A DNA stretch of 64,000 nt from Mojavia pulchra JT2-VF2 (GTDB lineage: Bacteria > Cyanobacteriota > Cyanobacteriia > Cyanobacteriales > Nostocaceae): the NCBI GenBank assembly GCA_019359325.1, contig JAHHHN010000007.1, positions 62,001 through 126,000 of the forward strand, read 5' to 3'. The notes beneath the pieces are model-generated. The model was not told the origin of the DNA. It saw only the letters and a program-made list of their open reading frames with translations, and searched no databases. This document shows positions 43,889-54,152 of the stretch, one piece after another. Positions within the stretch are counted from its first letter, which is position 1. Every line of letters starts with the position of its first letter. The position numbers and the translations under genes were made by a program.

Positions 43889-44293
43889 TGATTACTCCTC
43901 TTAACACCACACCACACCATAATCACAAATGACACGCGTATCATAACAGGAATTTGATTTTTACTGTAACTGCTCCTGTATCTATTTAAAGTCCGATGTT
44001 CCGTTAATTTTTCTCCTCTTGTTTTAGTGATTCAGAATGATTTTACCTTTGTTGGAGGTTTTTACTATTTCTGAACTGTATCTTATGATTATTCTGAAAA
44101 TTTCCGCCATATCCGGGAAAGAAATTCTTGTAATGCCAAACACATATTTTGGCTGACTTACTGGAATTGGCTACGATACTACATTCTTGGTGAAACTGGT
44201 TTTAAATAGCATAAAGCATAGGCGATAATTGGCTACAATGGTACATTGATAGCGAAATTATTTTGAAATTAAATAGAAGCCCAAATTAACTGG
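43889..44293. other. divergent murC-nadD gap with an imperfect tandem duplication
   Basis: No gene. AATTGGCTACGATACTACATT at 44165 and AATTGGCTACAATGGTACATT at 44227 are copies 62 bp apart, with further similarity after them (TGAAACTGGTTTTAAATAG versus CGAAATTATTTTGAAATTAAATAG). The nadD promoter should lie in or near these copies. Confidence 0.5.
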
Positions 44294-44920
44294 ATGCAAA
44301 AACTAGCAATCTTTGGTGGCACATTTGATCCTGTTCATTGGGGACACCTGCTCGTAGCCGAAACAGCTTTGCATCAAGTACCTGTAGAACAAGTAATTTG
44401 GGTGCCATCGCTACATCCTCCACATAAACAAGCGGCTGTGTTTGGGCATCGCTTAGAAATGCTGAAACGAGCCACAAATGATAATCCCGCGTTTACTGTC
44501 TCACTAGTTGAAGTCAATCGCTCTGGCAAATCTTATGCGATCAATACTTTGATCGACTTATCTGCTTGTTACCCGAATACTCACTGGTACTGGATTGTAG
44601 GCTTAGATACCTTCCGAACCTTGCCTCATTGGTATCGTGGTCACGAACTAGCACAAATGTGTGATTGGTTAATTGCACCTAGACTCGTAGGTGGTGAGAC
44701 TATAGCTCAAAGCGAATTAATCTGCAAGCAAGTAGCGCAACAACTTGGTGAACATTGTTATACTATTCGCTGGCAATTCTTGCATATACCCTTAGTAGGA
44801 GTTTCGTCAAGTCTGATTCGTAAATCAATTTGCGATCGCCAGTCTATTCGTTATTTAGTCCCGGAGTCGGTAAGGTCGTACATCACCATTCACAAGCTCT
44901 ACTCCGACAAATCTGAATAA
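44294..44920 (+). CDS. nadD: nicotinate-nucleotide adenylyltransferase (canonical copy)
   Basis: 208 residues with the standard motifs: IFGGTFDPVHWGHLLVAE (HxGH) and VSSSLIRKSI (ISSTxIR-type). WVPSLHPPHK and YWIVGLDTFRTLPHWY are typical NadD segments. It adenylates NaMN to NaAD. It is the second NadD-like gene of the window; unlike the copy at 4373 it stands outside the NrtR group, so it is probably constitutive. gap2 follows on the same strand after 115 bp. Confidence 0.93.
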   Translation: MQKLAIFGGTFDPVHWGHLLVAETALHQVPVEQVIWVPSLHPPHKQAAVFGHRLEMLKRATNDNPAFTVSLVEVNRSGKSYAINTLIDLSACYPNTHWYWIVGLDTFRTLPHWYRGHELAQMCDWLIAPRLVGGETIAQSELICKQVAQQLGEHCYTIRWQFLHIPLVGVSSSLIRKSICDRQSIRYLVPESVRSYITIHKLYSDKSE

Positions 44921-45035
44921 ATTATGTGTTTTTTTTGTATCTAACACTTTATAGTTATTAATACTCCTCCCCTTTGCGATATGATTGGGGTCAACAATAT
45001 AAACTTATAGGCATAAATACAGAGGGCAAGACACT

Positions 45036-46049
45036 GTGATTAGAGTCGCAATCAACGGTTTCGGGCGAATCGGGCGTAATTTTGCACGCTGCTGGCTGGG
45101 TAGAGAGAATAGCAATATCGACCTTGTGGCTGTTAATGACACATCAGACCCTAGAACCAATGCTCATCTGCTGAAGTATGACTCGATGCTAGGGAAGTTA
45201 AAGAATGCTGACATTACAGCTGATGATAACTCTATCATCGTTAACGGTAAGACCATTAAGTGCGTATCTGATCGCAACCCAGAAAACTTGCCCTGGAAAG
45301 AGTGGGAAATTGACCTAATTATCGAAGCAACCGGAGTATTTACCAGCAAAGAAGGCGCATTGAAGCATGTGAATGCTGGAGCCAAGAAGGTTCTAATTAC
45401 TGCCCCTGGTAAAAACGAAGATGGCACCTTTGTGATTGGTGTGAATCATCATGACTATGACCACAACAAACATCACGTTATTAGTAATGCCAGCTGTACA
45501 ACCAACTGCTTGGCTCCCATTGCCAAGGTGTTGAATGATAAATTCGGGATCATCAAAGGTACTATGACCACCACCCACAGTTACACAGGTGACCAGCGCT
45601 TGTTAGACGCTTCTCACCGCGATGTACGCCGGGCGAGGGCAGCAGCTATCAATATTGTACCCACCTCTACTGGTGCAGCAAAAGCAGTAGCACTGGTAAT
45701 ACCAGACCTCAAAGGCAAATTGAATGGCGTTGCCTTGCGCGTACCTACCCCGAACGTCTCAATGGTAGATTTCGTAGTTCAGGTTGAGAAGCGTACTATT
45801 ACTGAAGAAGTGAACCAAGCTCTTAAAGATGCTGCTGAAGGGCCACTTAAAGGTATTTTAGACTACAGTGAATTACAACTAGTATCATCTGATTATCAAG
45901 GTACTGACGCTTCTTCAATTGTCGATGCTAGCTTGACTATGGTTCTGGGCAATGACTTAGTAAAAGTCATGGCTTGGTACGATAACGAGTGGGGTTATAG
46001 CCAGCGAGTTCTGGATTTGGCAGAACTGGTAGCCGAAAAGTGGCAATAA
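45036..46049 (+). CDS. gap2: glyceraldehyde-3-phosphate dehydrogenase, photosynthetic type
   Basis: 337 residues from GTG 45036 ([19 protein letters not shown]). Nucleotide site [27 protein letters not shown] lacks the usual NAD-specifying Asp, consistent with the NAD(P)-dual Gap2 of the Calvin cycle. Catalytic Cys154 in [12 protein letters not shown], and the C-terminal [17 protein letters not shown]. It runs mainly in the gluconeogenic direction in cyanobacterial light metabolism. Complete. Confidence 0.96.
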   Translation: MIRVAINGFGRIGRNFARCWLGRENSNIDLVAVNDTSDPRTNAHLLKYDSMLGKLKNADITADDNSIIVNGKTIKCVSDRNPENLPWKEWEIDLIIEATGVFTSKEGALKHVNAGAKKVLITAPGKNEDGTFVIGVNHHDYDHNKHHVISNASCTTNCLAPIAKVLNDKFGIIKGTMTTTHSYTGDQRLLDASHRDVRRARAAAINIVPTSTGAAKAVALVIPDLKGKLNGVALRVPTPNVSMVDFVVQVEKRTITEEVNQALKDAAEGPLKGILDYSELQLVSSDYQGTDASSIVDASLTMVLGNDLVKVMAWYDNEWGYSQRVLDLAELVAEKWQ

Positions 46050-46093
46050 GTTGTTATTAGTCATTGATAATTGGAAAATTGACTGACTAATTA

Positions 46094-47107
46094 CTAAAAA
46101 TGTTGAAATCCCTGGCTAAAACTCAAAACTTGGTCAGGGATTTCTTTATTTGCATCTTGTAATATCACTGTTGCTTGTGATGTAATCGTGCCGATTATCG
46201 CTGCATCTTGACCTAGTTGTTGTACCAGAGTAGATGCTACATCTTGTGGCAAACACAGCACTAATTCAAAATCTTCGCCACCATACAGGGCATATTCCAG
46301 GGCTTGCTCTTTGGCTAACCAGTGATTAAAAGCTGCTGGTAATGGAATTTGCCTAACTTCTAGAATAGCCCCAACATTACTAGTGCGGCAGATTTGCAAA
46401 ATAGCATCAGCCAAACCGTCACTGCTGTCCATACCTGCGACAGGGAGATGCGGTGATTGAGAGTAGGAATCTAAAATTTCCCAGAGGATAGGTAAGACAT
46501 CTAATCGTGGCTGTGGACGCTGGTGTGCTTTGATAAGAGCCGCCTTTAACTCATCTTTGAGGCTTTGCCCTAATTCGGGATGCAAGAGCAGTTCTAAGCC
46601 AGCATGGGAGGCTCCATGAACACCCGTGACAACGATCGCTTCTCCTACCTGAGCAGATGAACGGCGGATAATCTGACTAGGGTGAACTTGACCAAAGGCA
46701 GTAATGGAGAGAGTAATCACAGGCGAGCGCACAATATCACCGCCCACAATCGGGGTATTGTAATTTTGCAGGCATTCTGTCATTCCTTGGTACAAGCGCT
46801 CAACCCAACTTATGCTTAAATCGCCAGGAAGTCCTAAGCCAACTGTAATCCCTAAAGGAGAAGCCCCCATTGCTGCTAAATCTGATAAATTGGCTGCTGC
46901 TGCTCGCCAACCAGCATCTTCTGGGGAGGTAGTGACATTACTAAAGTGTACACCATCAACTAATACGTCTGTTGTTACCACTAAAGATTTTTCAGGCGCA
47001 GTTACAAGCACTGCTGCATCATCTCCAATAATTTCTGCGGGACAAAAGCGTTGTAATTTTGCTAAAAGTCCTTGCTCGCCAATATGTTTAACTTGGTCAT
47101 TTGTCAT
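46094..47107 (-). CDS. thiL: thiamine-monophosphate kinase
   Basis: 337 residues of the PurM/ThiL fold: FCPAEIIGDDAAVL, VTTDVLVDGVHF, AAANLSDLAAMGASPLG, TPIVGGDIVRSP, GMDSSDGLADAI and YGGEDFELVLCLP. It phosphorylates thiamine phosphate to TPP. The usual cyanobacterial neighbours (cyclophilin, efp, accB) follow, but here a Uma2 gene and repeats separate thiL from them. Confidence 0.95.
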   Translation of the reverse strand: MTNDQVKHIGEQGLLAKLQRFCPAEIIGDDAAVLVTAPEKSLVVTTDVLVDGVHFSNVTTSPEDAGWRAAAANLSDLAAMGASPLGITVGLGLPGDLSISWVERLYQGMTECLQNYNTPIVGGDIVRSPVITLSITAFGQVHPSQIIRRSSAQVGEAIVVTGVHGASHAGLELLLHPELGQSLKDELKAALIKAHQRPQPRLDVLPILWEILDSYSQSPHLPVAGMDSSDGLADAILQICRTSNVGAILEVRQIPLPAAFNHWLAKEQALEYALYGGEDFELVLCLPQDVASTLVQQLGQDAAIIGTITSQATVILQDANKEIPDQVLSFSQGFQHF

Positions 47108-47225
47108 TGGTCATTAGTCATTTGTCATTAATCATTAGCTATTCTCCTGCTTTCTCATCTATCTGCCTTAGCACTCAGCACTTATCACAAGTTACGATAA
47201 AGCTATCGTCTAAGGGGCTGTGGGG

Positions 47226-47798
47226 ATGGTCGCTACACCAGTAACAAATCTCACATTTGAAGAGTACTTAAACTATGGTGATGGCAGTGGTTTTCACTAT
47301 GAACTGGTGGATGGCAGGCTGGAATTAATGAATTCCCCGACGGTTGAACATTTCTTGATTGCTAAATTCCTTGAGCAACTGCTGGATGCAGAAATCACAC
47401 GGTTGAGTTTACCTTGGTTAACTTTTCGGGAAGCTGGAGTGAGGACGGGGAGAAATAAGTCTAGATTAACTGATTTGTGTGTGGTAACGCAGGAGCAAGC
47501 AAGAGAACTGATCAATGTATCAGCAGTCTTTGAGTCACCACCATTACTAATTGTTGAGGTGGTTAGTCCAGATTCAATCAAGCGGGACTATCGCTATAAG
47601 CGGTCTGAATATGCGGCGTTTGAAGTGCCGGAGTATTGGATTGTAGACCCTTTAGAACAGAAGATTTCCGTGCTGTTGCTGGAAGAGGGACTTTACGAAG
47701 AAACGGTGTTGACTGCCGACCAGAAGATTGTATCGCGGACGTTTCCAGAATTAGCGATCGCAGTTGAGCAAGTATTCAATTCAGGCAACCTCAGTTAG
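47226..47798 (+). CDS. Uma2 family (DUF820) putative endonuclease
   Basis: 190 residues from ATG 47226 (MVATPVTNLTFEEYLNYGD). The core has DLCVVTQEQ, PPLLIVEVVSPDSIKRDYRY, a following lysine and FEVPEYWIVDPLEQKISVL. It is inserted between thiL and the cyclophilin gene, against the orientation of both. Its stop codon abuts the left arm of an 88-bp inverted repeat. Biological role of the family unproven. Confidence 0.85.
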   Translation: MVATPVTNLTFEEYLNYGDGSGFHYELVDGRLELMNSPTVEHFLIAKFLEQLLDAEITRLSLPWLTFREAGVRTGRNKSRLTDLCVVTQEQARELINVSAVFESPPLLIVEVVSPDSIKRDYRYKRSEYAAFEVPEYWIVDPLEQKISVLLLEEGLYEETVLTADQKIVSRTFPELAIAVEQVFNSGNLS

Positions 47799-47885
47799 GG
47801 CATTGGGCATTGGATAAAGAAGACAAGGAGCATCGGGGATGGGGGGACAAGGAGCAAGAGTTAAACTGGAATTCCCCTTGTCCCC
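47798..47885 (+). repeat. 88-bp inverted repeat, left arm
   Basis: Begins GGGCATTGGGCATTGG and ends CCCCTTGTCCCC. It is complementary to 49302-49389 at 85 of 88 positions. The two arms enclose the cyclophilin gene. Confidence 0.9.
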
Positions 47886-47913
47886 TTGTCCCCAGTCCCC
47901 AGTACCCAGCCCA

Positions 47914-49020
47914 TTACGCTGCTTGCGGCTCAACCAAATTTTCTATTCCTTGAACGACAGTTGCTGACTCAATTTTGTCACCTGCCTTCAGTTGATCCAA
48001 AACTTCTTCGCCCTCGGTGAGATAGCCAAAAACGGCGTACCGACCATCCAACAGGTTACGTCCTGCTGGTGTAAGTTCCGGTTCAAACAGAAAGAAGAAA
48101 AATTGCGAAGAACCTCCATTCACTTCACCTTCAGGACGGGCCATCACCACAGCACCAAAGGAAGAAAAAGGTAAAACAGGCATATCAATGTAACGTCCTG
48201 CTTCTTCTAGAGTGATGCCATAAGTGGGTTCTTTATCACCTTCAACTAAAATTTCCAAGGGAATAGCACGGTATTTCCCAGTTTTTGGATCAACGAAACC
48301 TACATCTTTCCCTGGTGGATCTCCAGTTTGCAAAAAGTAAGATTCTTCTGAACGGGTGAATTCTAAACCGTTATAAAATCCGCGTTGCACCAAATCAACA
48401 AAGTTACCAGCAGTGACGGGGGCACTATAACCATCCACCACAACCGTTAGGTTGCCTTTGTTGGTTTTTATTTCTACTGTGGCACGACCTTTAAGTTGGG
48501 GTAAGTTACTGTACTCTTGAGGCACTTTAAAGGGAAATTCCTTCACCATCGCCTCTTCTAGCAGAGTAACAAGATTAAGCAATTTGGCACGTTCTTCTTG
48601 GATTTTTTCCTTATCCTTAACTTTTGCTAATTCTTGCAATGTATTCACACCAGACTGCAATTCAGCAATCCAAGCTTTCGCTTGGGGTTGGCGTTCTTTG
48701 GGAACGCTTGCTAGGATTTTGTCAGGTTGATCGAGAACTCTGGAGGCTTGGCTAAGGTCTTTGGAGATAGCACCCCAACGCCGATTCGCCCGTAGTTGGT
48801 TGGAGATATCTTCTAAACTGGCTTGCAGTTGCCGCACAGGTTTATTGTCTATTGGGAGTGCATACCGCAACAGAGATCTGCCGTCAGTAATCGCATTCCC
48901 AGCTGGCAGGGCGGCGCTACTGGAGGGAGTCCACCCAGCTGTACTTATGCCTAAAAATATTGTTACCAGCAGTATTGCCATGAGGCTGTTCTTCAGCCAG
49001 GATTTTAATAAGTTAAACAT
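47914..49020 (-). CDS. cyclophilin-type peptidyl-prolyl isomerase, CYP38/TLP40-like
   Basis: 368 residues from ATG 49020 (MFNLLKSWLKNSLMAILLVT), chosen because it starts directly on a signal peptide; the frame extends to an ATG at 49074. After the signal (to about AALP, residue 38) comes an all-helical domain (45-175, leucine-rich) and a cyclophilin domain (about 185-360) with VTAGNFVDLVQRGFYNGLEF and SSQFFFFLFEP. The layout is that of plant CYP38/TLP40 and its cyanobacterial homologues, which act in the lumen/periplasm on photosystem II assembly. Catalytic Arg of canonical cyclophilins is not evident. The gene lies within an 88-bp inverted repeat. Confidence 0.88.
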   Translation of the reverse strand: MFNLLKSWLKNSLMAILLVTIFLGISTAGWTPSSSAALPAGNAITDGRSLLRYALPIDNKPVRQLQASLEDISNQLRANRRWGAISKDLSQASRVLDQPDKILASVPKERQPQAKAWIAELQSGVNTLQELAKVKDKEKIQEERAKLLNLVTLLEEAMVKEFPFKVPQEYSNLPQLKGRATVEIKTNKGNLTVVVDGYSAPVTAGNFVDLVQRGFYNGLEFTRSEESYFLQTGDPPGKDVGFVDPKTGKYRAIPLEILVEGDKEPTYGITLEEAGRYIDMPVLPFSSFGAVVMARPEGEVNGGSSQFFFFLFEPELTPAGRNLLDGRYAVFGYLTEGEEVLDQLKAGDKIESATVVQGIENLVEPQAA

Positions 49021-49194
49021 GGTATGGCTTAAATGCAGCATCAAATTGTTGACTGGACGTAACCCATCAATCATCTTCCCACAGTATTGGGGGCTGAGGA
49101 CTAGGGATTAGGGATTAGGGACTAGGGACTGGGAAGGGGACAAGGGGAGGGGGAGCAGGGGAGACAATGGGACAAGGTGAGACAGCGCTCTTGG

Positions 49195-49257
49195 TAGGGT
49201 TTCCAACGCCAGTCGCTCATGGGGGAGACCCCCAAGACCGCGCTGGCTTCTCCGCAG
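49195..49257. repeat. interspersed repeat (copy 2 of the family at 1720-1785)
   Basis: AGGGTTTCCAACGCCAGTCG through GGGGGAGACCCCC to CGCGCTGGCTTCTCCGC; about 55 of 60 bases equal the copy at 1720. Surrounding sequence is G-rich (GGGACTAGGGATTAGGG heptamers at 49092-49130). No gene lies between 49075 and 49301. Confidence 0.75.
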
Positions 49258-49301
49258 GCGACTGCGTACACGCGAAGCGGGTTCTCGAAGAGTACCCGAA
49301 G

Positions 49302-49389
49302 GGGGACAAGGGGAATTCCAGATTAACTCTTGCTCCTTGTCCTCCCATCCCCCATGCTCCTTGTCTTCTTTATCCAATGCCCAATGCCC
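49302..49389 (-). repeat. 88-bp inverted repeat, right arm
   Basis: Reverse complement of 47798-47885 with three mismatches. It ends 93 bp before efp. Confidence 0.9.
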
Positions 49390-49482
49390 AATCCCTGGAC
49401 TAATTACTCAATGACTAATAACCAATGACGACCCTTGAGGGGTACAATAAATGCCGATTGTCTTCCAAAACTTGAAAGCTTC

Positions 49483-50040
49483 ATGATCTCTAGTAACGAC
49501 TTTCGACCCGGTGTCTCGATTGTATTAGATGGGTCTGTATGGCGAGTGGTAGAATTTCTCCACGTTAAGCCAGGTAAAGGCTCCGCTTTCGTAAGGACAA
49601 AACTGAAAAATGTCCAGAGTGGGAGTGTAGTGGAAAGAACTTTCCGGGCGGGGGAAACAGTACCACAAGCTAATCTCGAAAAAAGTACAATGCAGCATAC
49701 CTATAAAGAAGGTGATGAATTCGTCTTTATGGATATGGAAACTTACGAAGAAGGCAGATTGAGCGCGACGCAAATTGGCGATCGCGTAAAATACCTTAAA
49801 GAAGGTATGGAAGTTAACGTCGTCCGTTGGGGCGAACAAGTACTAGAAGTGGAACTGCCTAACTCTGTAGTTCTGGAAATTGTACAAACAGATCCGGGTG
49901 TTAAAGGTGACACCGCCACGGGTGGTACTAAACCAGCAACTGTAGAAACTGGGGCAACTGTGATGGTTCCCTTATTTATTGCTCAAGGAGAACGTATCCG
50001 TATTGATACCCGCGACGATAAATACTTAGGCAGGGAATAA
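49483..50040 (+). CDS. efp: elongation factor P
   Basis: 185 residues from ATG 49483 ([17 protein letters not shown]); the frame extends upstream but without homology. Three OB-type domains with [16 protein letters not shown] (modifiable Lys32), THTYKEG-like [20 protein letters not shown] and a C-terminal [23 protein letters not shown]. It relieves ribosome stalling at proline runs. A hairpin (AATCCCT/AGGGATT, 50077-50094) follows, then accB after 110 bp, a conserved cyanobacterial pair. Confidence 0.97.
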   Translation: MISSNDFRPGVSIVLDGSVWRVVEFLHVKPGKGSAFVRTKLKNVQSGSVVERTFRAGETVPQANLEKSTMQHTYKEGDEFVFMDMETYEEGRLSATQIGDRVKYLKEGMEVNVVRWGEQVLEVELPNSVVLEIVQTDPGVKGDTATGGTKPATVETGATVMVPLFIAQGERIRIDTRDDKYLGRE

Positions 50041-50150
50041 CTGTTAACTCTCTCATCTGAGAGCCATCCCGATTTCAATCCCTTTATAGGGATTAAATCC
50101 CTGCCACACTTAAAATTTTTCTTTACGGACAGGTCGAGGTAATAATAACT

Positions 50151-50708
50151 GTGCCATTGGACTTTAATGAAATTCGCCAACTGCTGGCAACTATTGCACA
50201 AACAGATATCGCAGAAGTCACCCTCAAAAGCGAAGACTTTGAACTAACGGTACGTAAAGCTGTTAGCTTCAGTAATCACGTTGTGTCGGTGAGCCAAACA
50301 GCGTTAGGCGGTGTGGCTGGTTCAGGATTGACATCGGTTTCACCTACTGGTTCCCAGACAGGATCAACTCCGGTAACGGAGATGGGGACAAGTCGCGTAT
50401 TAGAAACCACCACGACTGGCTCTAGTGTGCAGTTGTCAGTAAACGCTCCCTCATCGATTGATCAGAGATTAGTAGAAGTACCTTCTCCAATGGTGGGAAC
50501 GTTTTATCGCGCTCCCGCACCGGGTGAGGCTGCCTTTGTAGAAGTGGGCGATCGCGTCCGCAGCGGTCAAACAGTCTGTATCATTGAAGCTATGAAGCTG
50601 ATGAATGAGATTGAGGCTGAAGTATCGGGACAGGTGATGGAAATTTTGGTGCAAAACGGAGAACCTGTAGAATATGGTCAGCCTTTAATGCGAATTAACC
50701 CTGATTAA
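50151..50708 (+). CDS. accB: acetyl-CoA carboxylase biotin carboxyl carrier protein
   Basis: 185 residues from GTG 50151. N-terminal [20 protein letters not shown], a Ser/Thr/Gly-rich linker (45-100), and a biotinyl domain with [20 protein letters not shown] and [14 protein letters not shown], biotin on Lys149. It carries CO2 between the carboxylase subunits for fatty-acid synthesis. GAGGT lies 15 bp before the start. It follows efp as in other cyanobacteria. Confidence 0.97.
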   Translation: MPLDFNEIRQLLATIAQTDIAEVTLKSEDFELTVRKAVSFSNHVVSVSQTALGGVAGSGLTSVSPTGSQTGSTPVTEMGTSRVLETTTTGSSVQLSVNAPSSIDQRLVEVPSPMVGTFYRAPAPGEAAFVEVGDRVRSGQTVCIIEAMKLMNEIEAEVSGQVMEILVQNGEPVEYGQPLMRINPD

Positions 50709-50770
50709 GTATTAATCTATATATGACATGAGTCATTGTTAAAATTGTCAGTTCGCGCGGGTTAATCCTG

Positions 50771-51118
50771 ATGAAACAAGTGTTGCCTGTACCACCCGAA
50801 GTGGTGCAACAAGTAGCTGAATACTTCAGTCTGTTAAGTGAACCGATGCGCCTTCGGTTGTTGCACTTACTACGGGATGAAGAAAAATGCGTACAAGAAT
50901 TGGTAGAGGCAACACAGACTTCACAGGCAAATGTGTCAAAACACTTAAAGGTAATGTGGCAAGCAGGTATCCTCAGCCGCCGCAGTGAAGGAACCTGCGC
51001 CTACTACCGGGTGGAAGATCAAATGATTTTTGAATTATGTAATCGGGTTTGCGATCGCCTCGCTACTCGCTTAGAACAGCAAGCCCATAATTTTCGTGTG
51101 TTAAATAGCAAACTCTAA
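50771..51118 (+). CDS. ArsR/SmtB family transcription regulator
   Basis: 115 residues. Winged helix with LSEPMRLRLLHLLRDEEKC, VQELVEATQTSQANVSKHLK and VMWQAGILSRRSEGTCAYYR. Cys at 40, 76, 90 and 94 could bind a metal or thiol signal, but the classic ELCVCDL metal box reads EKCVQEL, with only one Cys. No target gene is adjacent apart from accB upstream; the downstream gene is convergent. The ligand is unknown. Confidence 0.88.
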   Translation: MKQVLPVPPEVVQQVAEYFSLLSEPMRLRLLHLLRDEEKCVQELVEATQTSQANVSKHLKVMWQAGILSRRSEGTCAYYRVEDQMIFELCNRVCDRLATRLEQQAHNFRVLNSKL

Positions 51119-51170
51119 GTCAGTTATCAGTTATCAGCCTGATTACTGTTCACTGATTACTGACCACTGA

Positions 51171-51782
51171 CTAAAGCGGATAGTTGTTCTTAAAGCTTTC
51201 ACGTGTCATTGGCTGTTGCAATTCCACGCCTTCGCCACCTAAAACTTCTAACGGTTTTCCGTTGACTTCAACATAAACTTTGGCGTTAGGATTTAAAGTA
51301 GTAGCAGTGTAAACAACTTGCCCTACACGACCCACCATTGAACTACTGCCACCGCCACTAGTAAAATCTTCAGATAAATTTACACGAACTTCATCATTTT
51401 CTACCTTCAATCCCAACAGCTTAGTACCTTTGGGAATAGTAGTAGAATCTGACCCTTTTGTAGGCCCTGCTAATAAATTTTGAAAAGCTTTTTCTAAAAC
51501 TTGGTTAGGCTGGACAGCAGCTACTCTAACGGACTGGGGAGCTAGTTGCAAATTTCTACCATTGTCTTTTAGCCAATAAATATTAGCAGTTTGCTCTTGA
51601 CCAGGTTGTGTTGTTGATGGCTGTCCTGGCTGGTTTAATGTTTGCGAAGAATTTGGCGGTGTAGGAGGATTACTAGAATTCCAAGTCAGCCAAGCCACGC
51701 CGCCACTTACCGCTACGACTGCTGCTGAGACAGCTGCAATTACACCTGACGAATTACGATTAGATCCTTGTTGGTCTTTCAT
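51171..51782 (-). CDS. GerMN domain lipoprotein/membrane protein
   Basis: 203 residues from ATG 51782 (MKDQQGSNRNSSGVIAAVSA); the frame extends to 51875 without a good start. One N-terminal membrane helix (about 13-35), a Pro/Gln/Asn-rich linker, and a GerMN-like domain (80-185) with NIYWLKDNGRNLQLAPQSVR, LEKAFQNLLAGPT and VRVNLSEDFTSGGGSSSM. GerMN domains occur in envelope and spore-germination proteins; role here unknown. Confidence 0.8.
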   Translation of the reverse strand: MKDQQGSNRNSSGVIAAVSAAVVAVSGGVAWLTWNSSNPPTPPNSSQTLNQPGQPSTTQPGQEQTANIYWLKDNGRNLQLAPQSVRVAAVQPNQVLEKAFQNLLAGPTKGSDSTTIPKGTKLLGLKVENDEVRVNLSEDFTSGGGSSSMVGRVGQVVYTATTLNPNAKVYVEVNGKPLEVLGGEGVELQQPMTRESFKNNYPL

Positions 51783-52060
51783 ATTTAAACCTGTTTCACT
51801 GATGGCTGAGATGGTCTTTGTGGGAAGAGCAGCCTGATTATGGACGATACTAATAACTGGAGAGTTTCCAAACACCTAGAGTAGGGCTATTTTTATCAAA
51901 AATGCTCCCATTCCTGTTTCTGTGGGACTTACATTCAATTTTAGAAGTCCCACTTCTAGTCGTCACCTTTTAAGAGGTGTAAATCTCTAATTTCTTAAGG
52001 TTTTTGGCAATGAAATGATAAAGGAACGCTGAGTATTGAAACTTCTGCGCTCCTTAATGT

Positions 52061-53875
52061 CTAATTTTTCACATCTATCGCTGCCGTAATCCACTGTTTG
52101 AGTGTTGTTGTAACTTCCTCAATGATAATTTCTTGAGATTTACGATTTGCTCTTTCTACAACTTCAACTTTGCCATTAGCGATCGCTCGTCCAGTTACAA
52201 TTCTATAAGGTATGCCAATCAAGTCAGCATCTTTAAATTTCACCCCTGCTCTTTCATCTCTGTCATCAAGTAAAGTTTCAATTCCTGCTTGATTGAGTTC
52301 TTTGTAGAGTTTTTGAGCGATTTCGACTTGTTGGGCATCGTTAATGTTAGGAATTGTCACAATGGCGTGATAAGGTGCGATCGCCACTGGCCAAATAATC
52401 CCATCTTTATCGTAAGATTGCTCTACAGCAGACTGCGCCAAGCGCGATACACCCACACCATAACAACCCATTAATAGCGGTTTTTCTTCCCCTTGTTCAT
52501 TGGTATAAGTTGCTCCCATCGCTTGGGAATACTTTGTACCTAATTGGAAAATGTGTCCTACTTCAATACCACGGGCACTTTGTAAGGTTTGTTCTGGGTT
52601 ATGAAGGGCGCGATCGCCTCGTCTTGCCTTGCGTATATCTACCACTAATTCTGGCAATTTAAATTGCTCACCCCAATTAGCTCCAACTACGTGATAGCCA
52701 GCCTCATTTGCCCCTGTAACAAAGTTTTTTAACTCAACAGCAGTTTTATCCACCAATCGCAAAAACTTGGAATGTACCTGTTTATCGCCCTTAACATATT
52801 CATCAGCAATATCAGGTGCAATATAGCCTAAAGGCAGAGATTTAGCTGCCCATGTACCTTGTGCTTCGGCGCTAGGTACATTCAAAGCAATAATAGTTTT
52901 AGCACCGTAATTAGAAGCTAGTTTGGTCAATTCATTTTGCAACTTGACCTCATTAACTTCTTGATCCCCTCTAATACTTACCAGAACCAACACTGTCATC
53001 CCATTGTCATAAACTGTCTGGTAAAGGACATTTTTCACGACTTGGGTAGAAGAACATTTAAGGAATTTACAGACTGTTTCAATGGTGTCTGTTCCAGGTG
53101 TATCGCGTTTCTCATAGCTTGTAAACTGTGAGGTTACGGCATCAGCTGGTAAAGAAACAGCTTTTTCCACATTGGCGGCGTATTTGCCATCTTCGGTGTA
53201 GAGAACTTCGTCTTCTCCCGCTTCCGCCAGTACCATAAATTCTGTAGAACCAGAACCACCAATAGCGCCAGAGTCAGCTTCAACTGCACGAAAAGCCAAA
53301 CCAGAACGCCGCAGCATATTGCTGTAAGCTTTGTACATATCTTGGTAAGTGGCTTTGAGGCTGTCTTCATCGATATGGAAGGAGTAGCCGTCCTTCATGA
53401 TAAATTCCCGTCCGCGCATCAAACCAAAGCGGGGACGAATTTCATCGCGGAATTTAGTTTGAATTTGGTAGAGATGCAGTGGTAGCTGACGGTAAGAGCG
53501 AATCATATCACCAGCGATCGTGGTGATCACTTCCTCATGCGTCGGCCCTAACCCTAATTGTTGTTCGCGGCGGTCAATGAGGGAGAACATAATCCCCTCA
53601 GCTTTCGTGTAAGTATCCCAACGTCCCGATTCTTTCCATAAGTCAGCAGGTTGTAATTGGGGTAACAAACATTCTTGCGCGCCTGTAGCGTTCATTTCTT
53701 CGCGTACAATTTGGGAAACTTTTTGCAGTACCCGCCACATCAGCGGTAAATACGCGTAAATACCGCTACCGATGCGACGAATATAACCTGCACGCAGTAA
53801 TAATTTATGGCTGGGAATCTCCGCATCAGCTGGATCATCCCGGAGTGTAACGAATAACATTTGTGACAGTCGCAT
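52061..53875 (-). CDS. proS: prolyl-tRNA synthetase (bacterial type)
   Basis: 604 residues of class II synthetase. Motif 1/2 segments include [40 protein letters not shown] and [20 protein letters not shown]; the INS editing domain (about 230-400) is present; motif 3 is [20 protein letters not shown]; the anticodon domain closes ([23 protein letters not shown]). Bacterial-type ProRS with editing. Gene alone on the minus strand. Confidence 0.97.
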   Translation of the reverse strand: MRLSQMLFVTLRDDPADAEIPSHKLLLRAGYIRRIGSGIYAYLPLMWRVLQKVSQIVREEMNATGAQECLLPQLQPADLWKESGRWDTYTKAEGIMFSLIDRREQQLGLGPTHEEVITTIAGDMIRSYRQLPLHLYQIQTKFRDEIRPRFGLMRGREFIMKDGYSFHIDEDSLKATYQDMYKAYSNMLRRSGLAFRAVEADSGAIGGSGSTEFMVLAEAGEDEVLYTEDGKYAANVEKAVSLPADAVTSQFTSYEKRDTPGTDTIETVCKFLKCSSTQVVKNVLYQTVYDNGMTVLVLVSIRGDQEVNEVKLQNELTKLASNYGAKTIIALNVPSAEAQGTWAAKSLPLGYIAPDIADEYVKGDKQVHSKFLRLVDKTAVELKNFVTGANEAGYHVVGANWGEQFKLPELVVDIRKARRGDRALHNPEQTLQSARGIEVGHIFQLGTKYSQAMGATYTNEQGEEKPLLMGCYGVGVSRLAQSAVEQSYDKDGIIWPVAIAPYHAIVTIPNINDAQQVEIAQKLYKELNQAGIETLLDDRDERAGVKFKDADLIGIPYRIVTGRAIANGKVEVVERANRKSQEIIIEEVTTTLKQWITAAIDVKN

Positions 53876-54039
53876 CGTTTATTCCCTTTCCCGAATCACT
53901 AATTTCTATGTCAACTAAAGTATGAAGTATCAAGGATGAAGTACAACGTATAAATTGTTATTGGTTTTTCATTTTTGCTAATAGTCTTCTGCTTTGAAAG
54001 AGCGCTGAGTCGCGAGTCCTGAGTTTTGAACCGTGAGTT

Positions 54040-54122
54040 AAGAATCAGAAATTCTCTCCTTATCCCCTTGTCCCCAGTCCCCAGTCCCTAATCCCCAGTC
54101 CCCAATCCCCACCCCAATCCCT
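54040..54122. repeat. STRR heptamer repeats (CCCCAGT / CCCCAAT)
   Basis: GTCCCCAGTCCCCAGTCCC and following CTAATCCCCAGTCCCCAATC variants form a degenerate heptamer array upstream of the acyltransferase gene. This is the class described as short tandemly repeated repetitive sequences of heterocystous cyanobacteria. Confidence 0.75.
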
Positions 54123-54152
54123 TTTTTACCGCAACTTTAGGAGAAAACTACC

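Noticed and set aside
47798-49389. The inverted-repeat-bounded cyclophilin segment as a transposon
   Set aside because: No transposase lies inside, no target-site duplication was seen, and the arms consist of STRR-like sequence rather than typical transposon ends.
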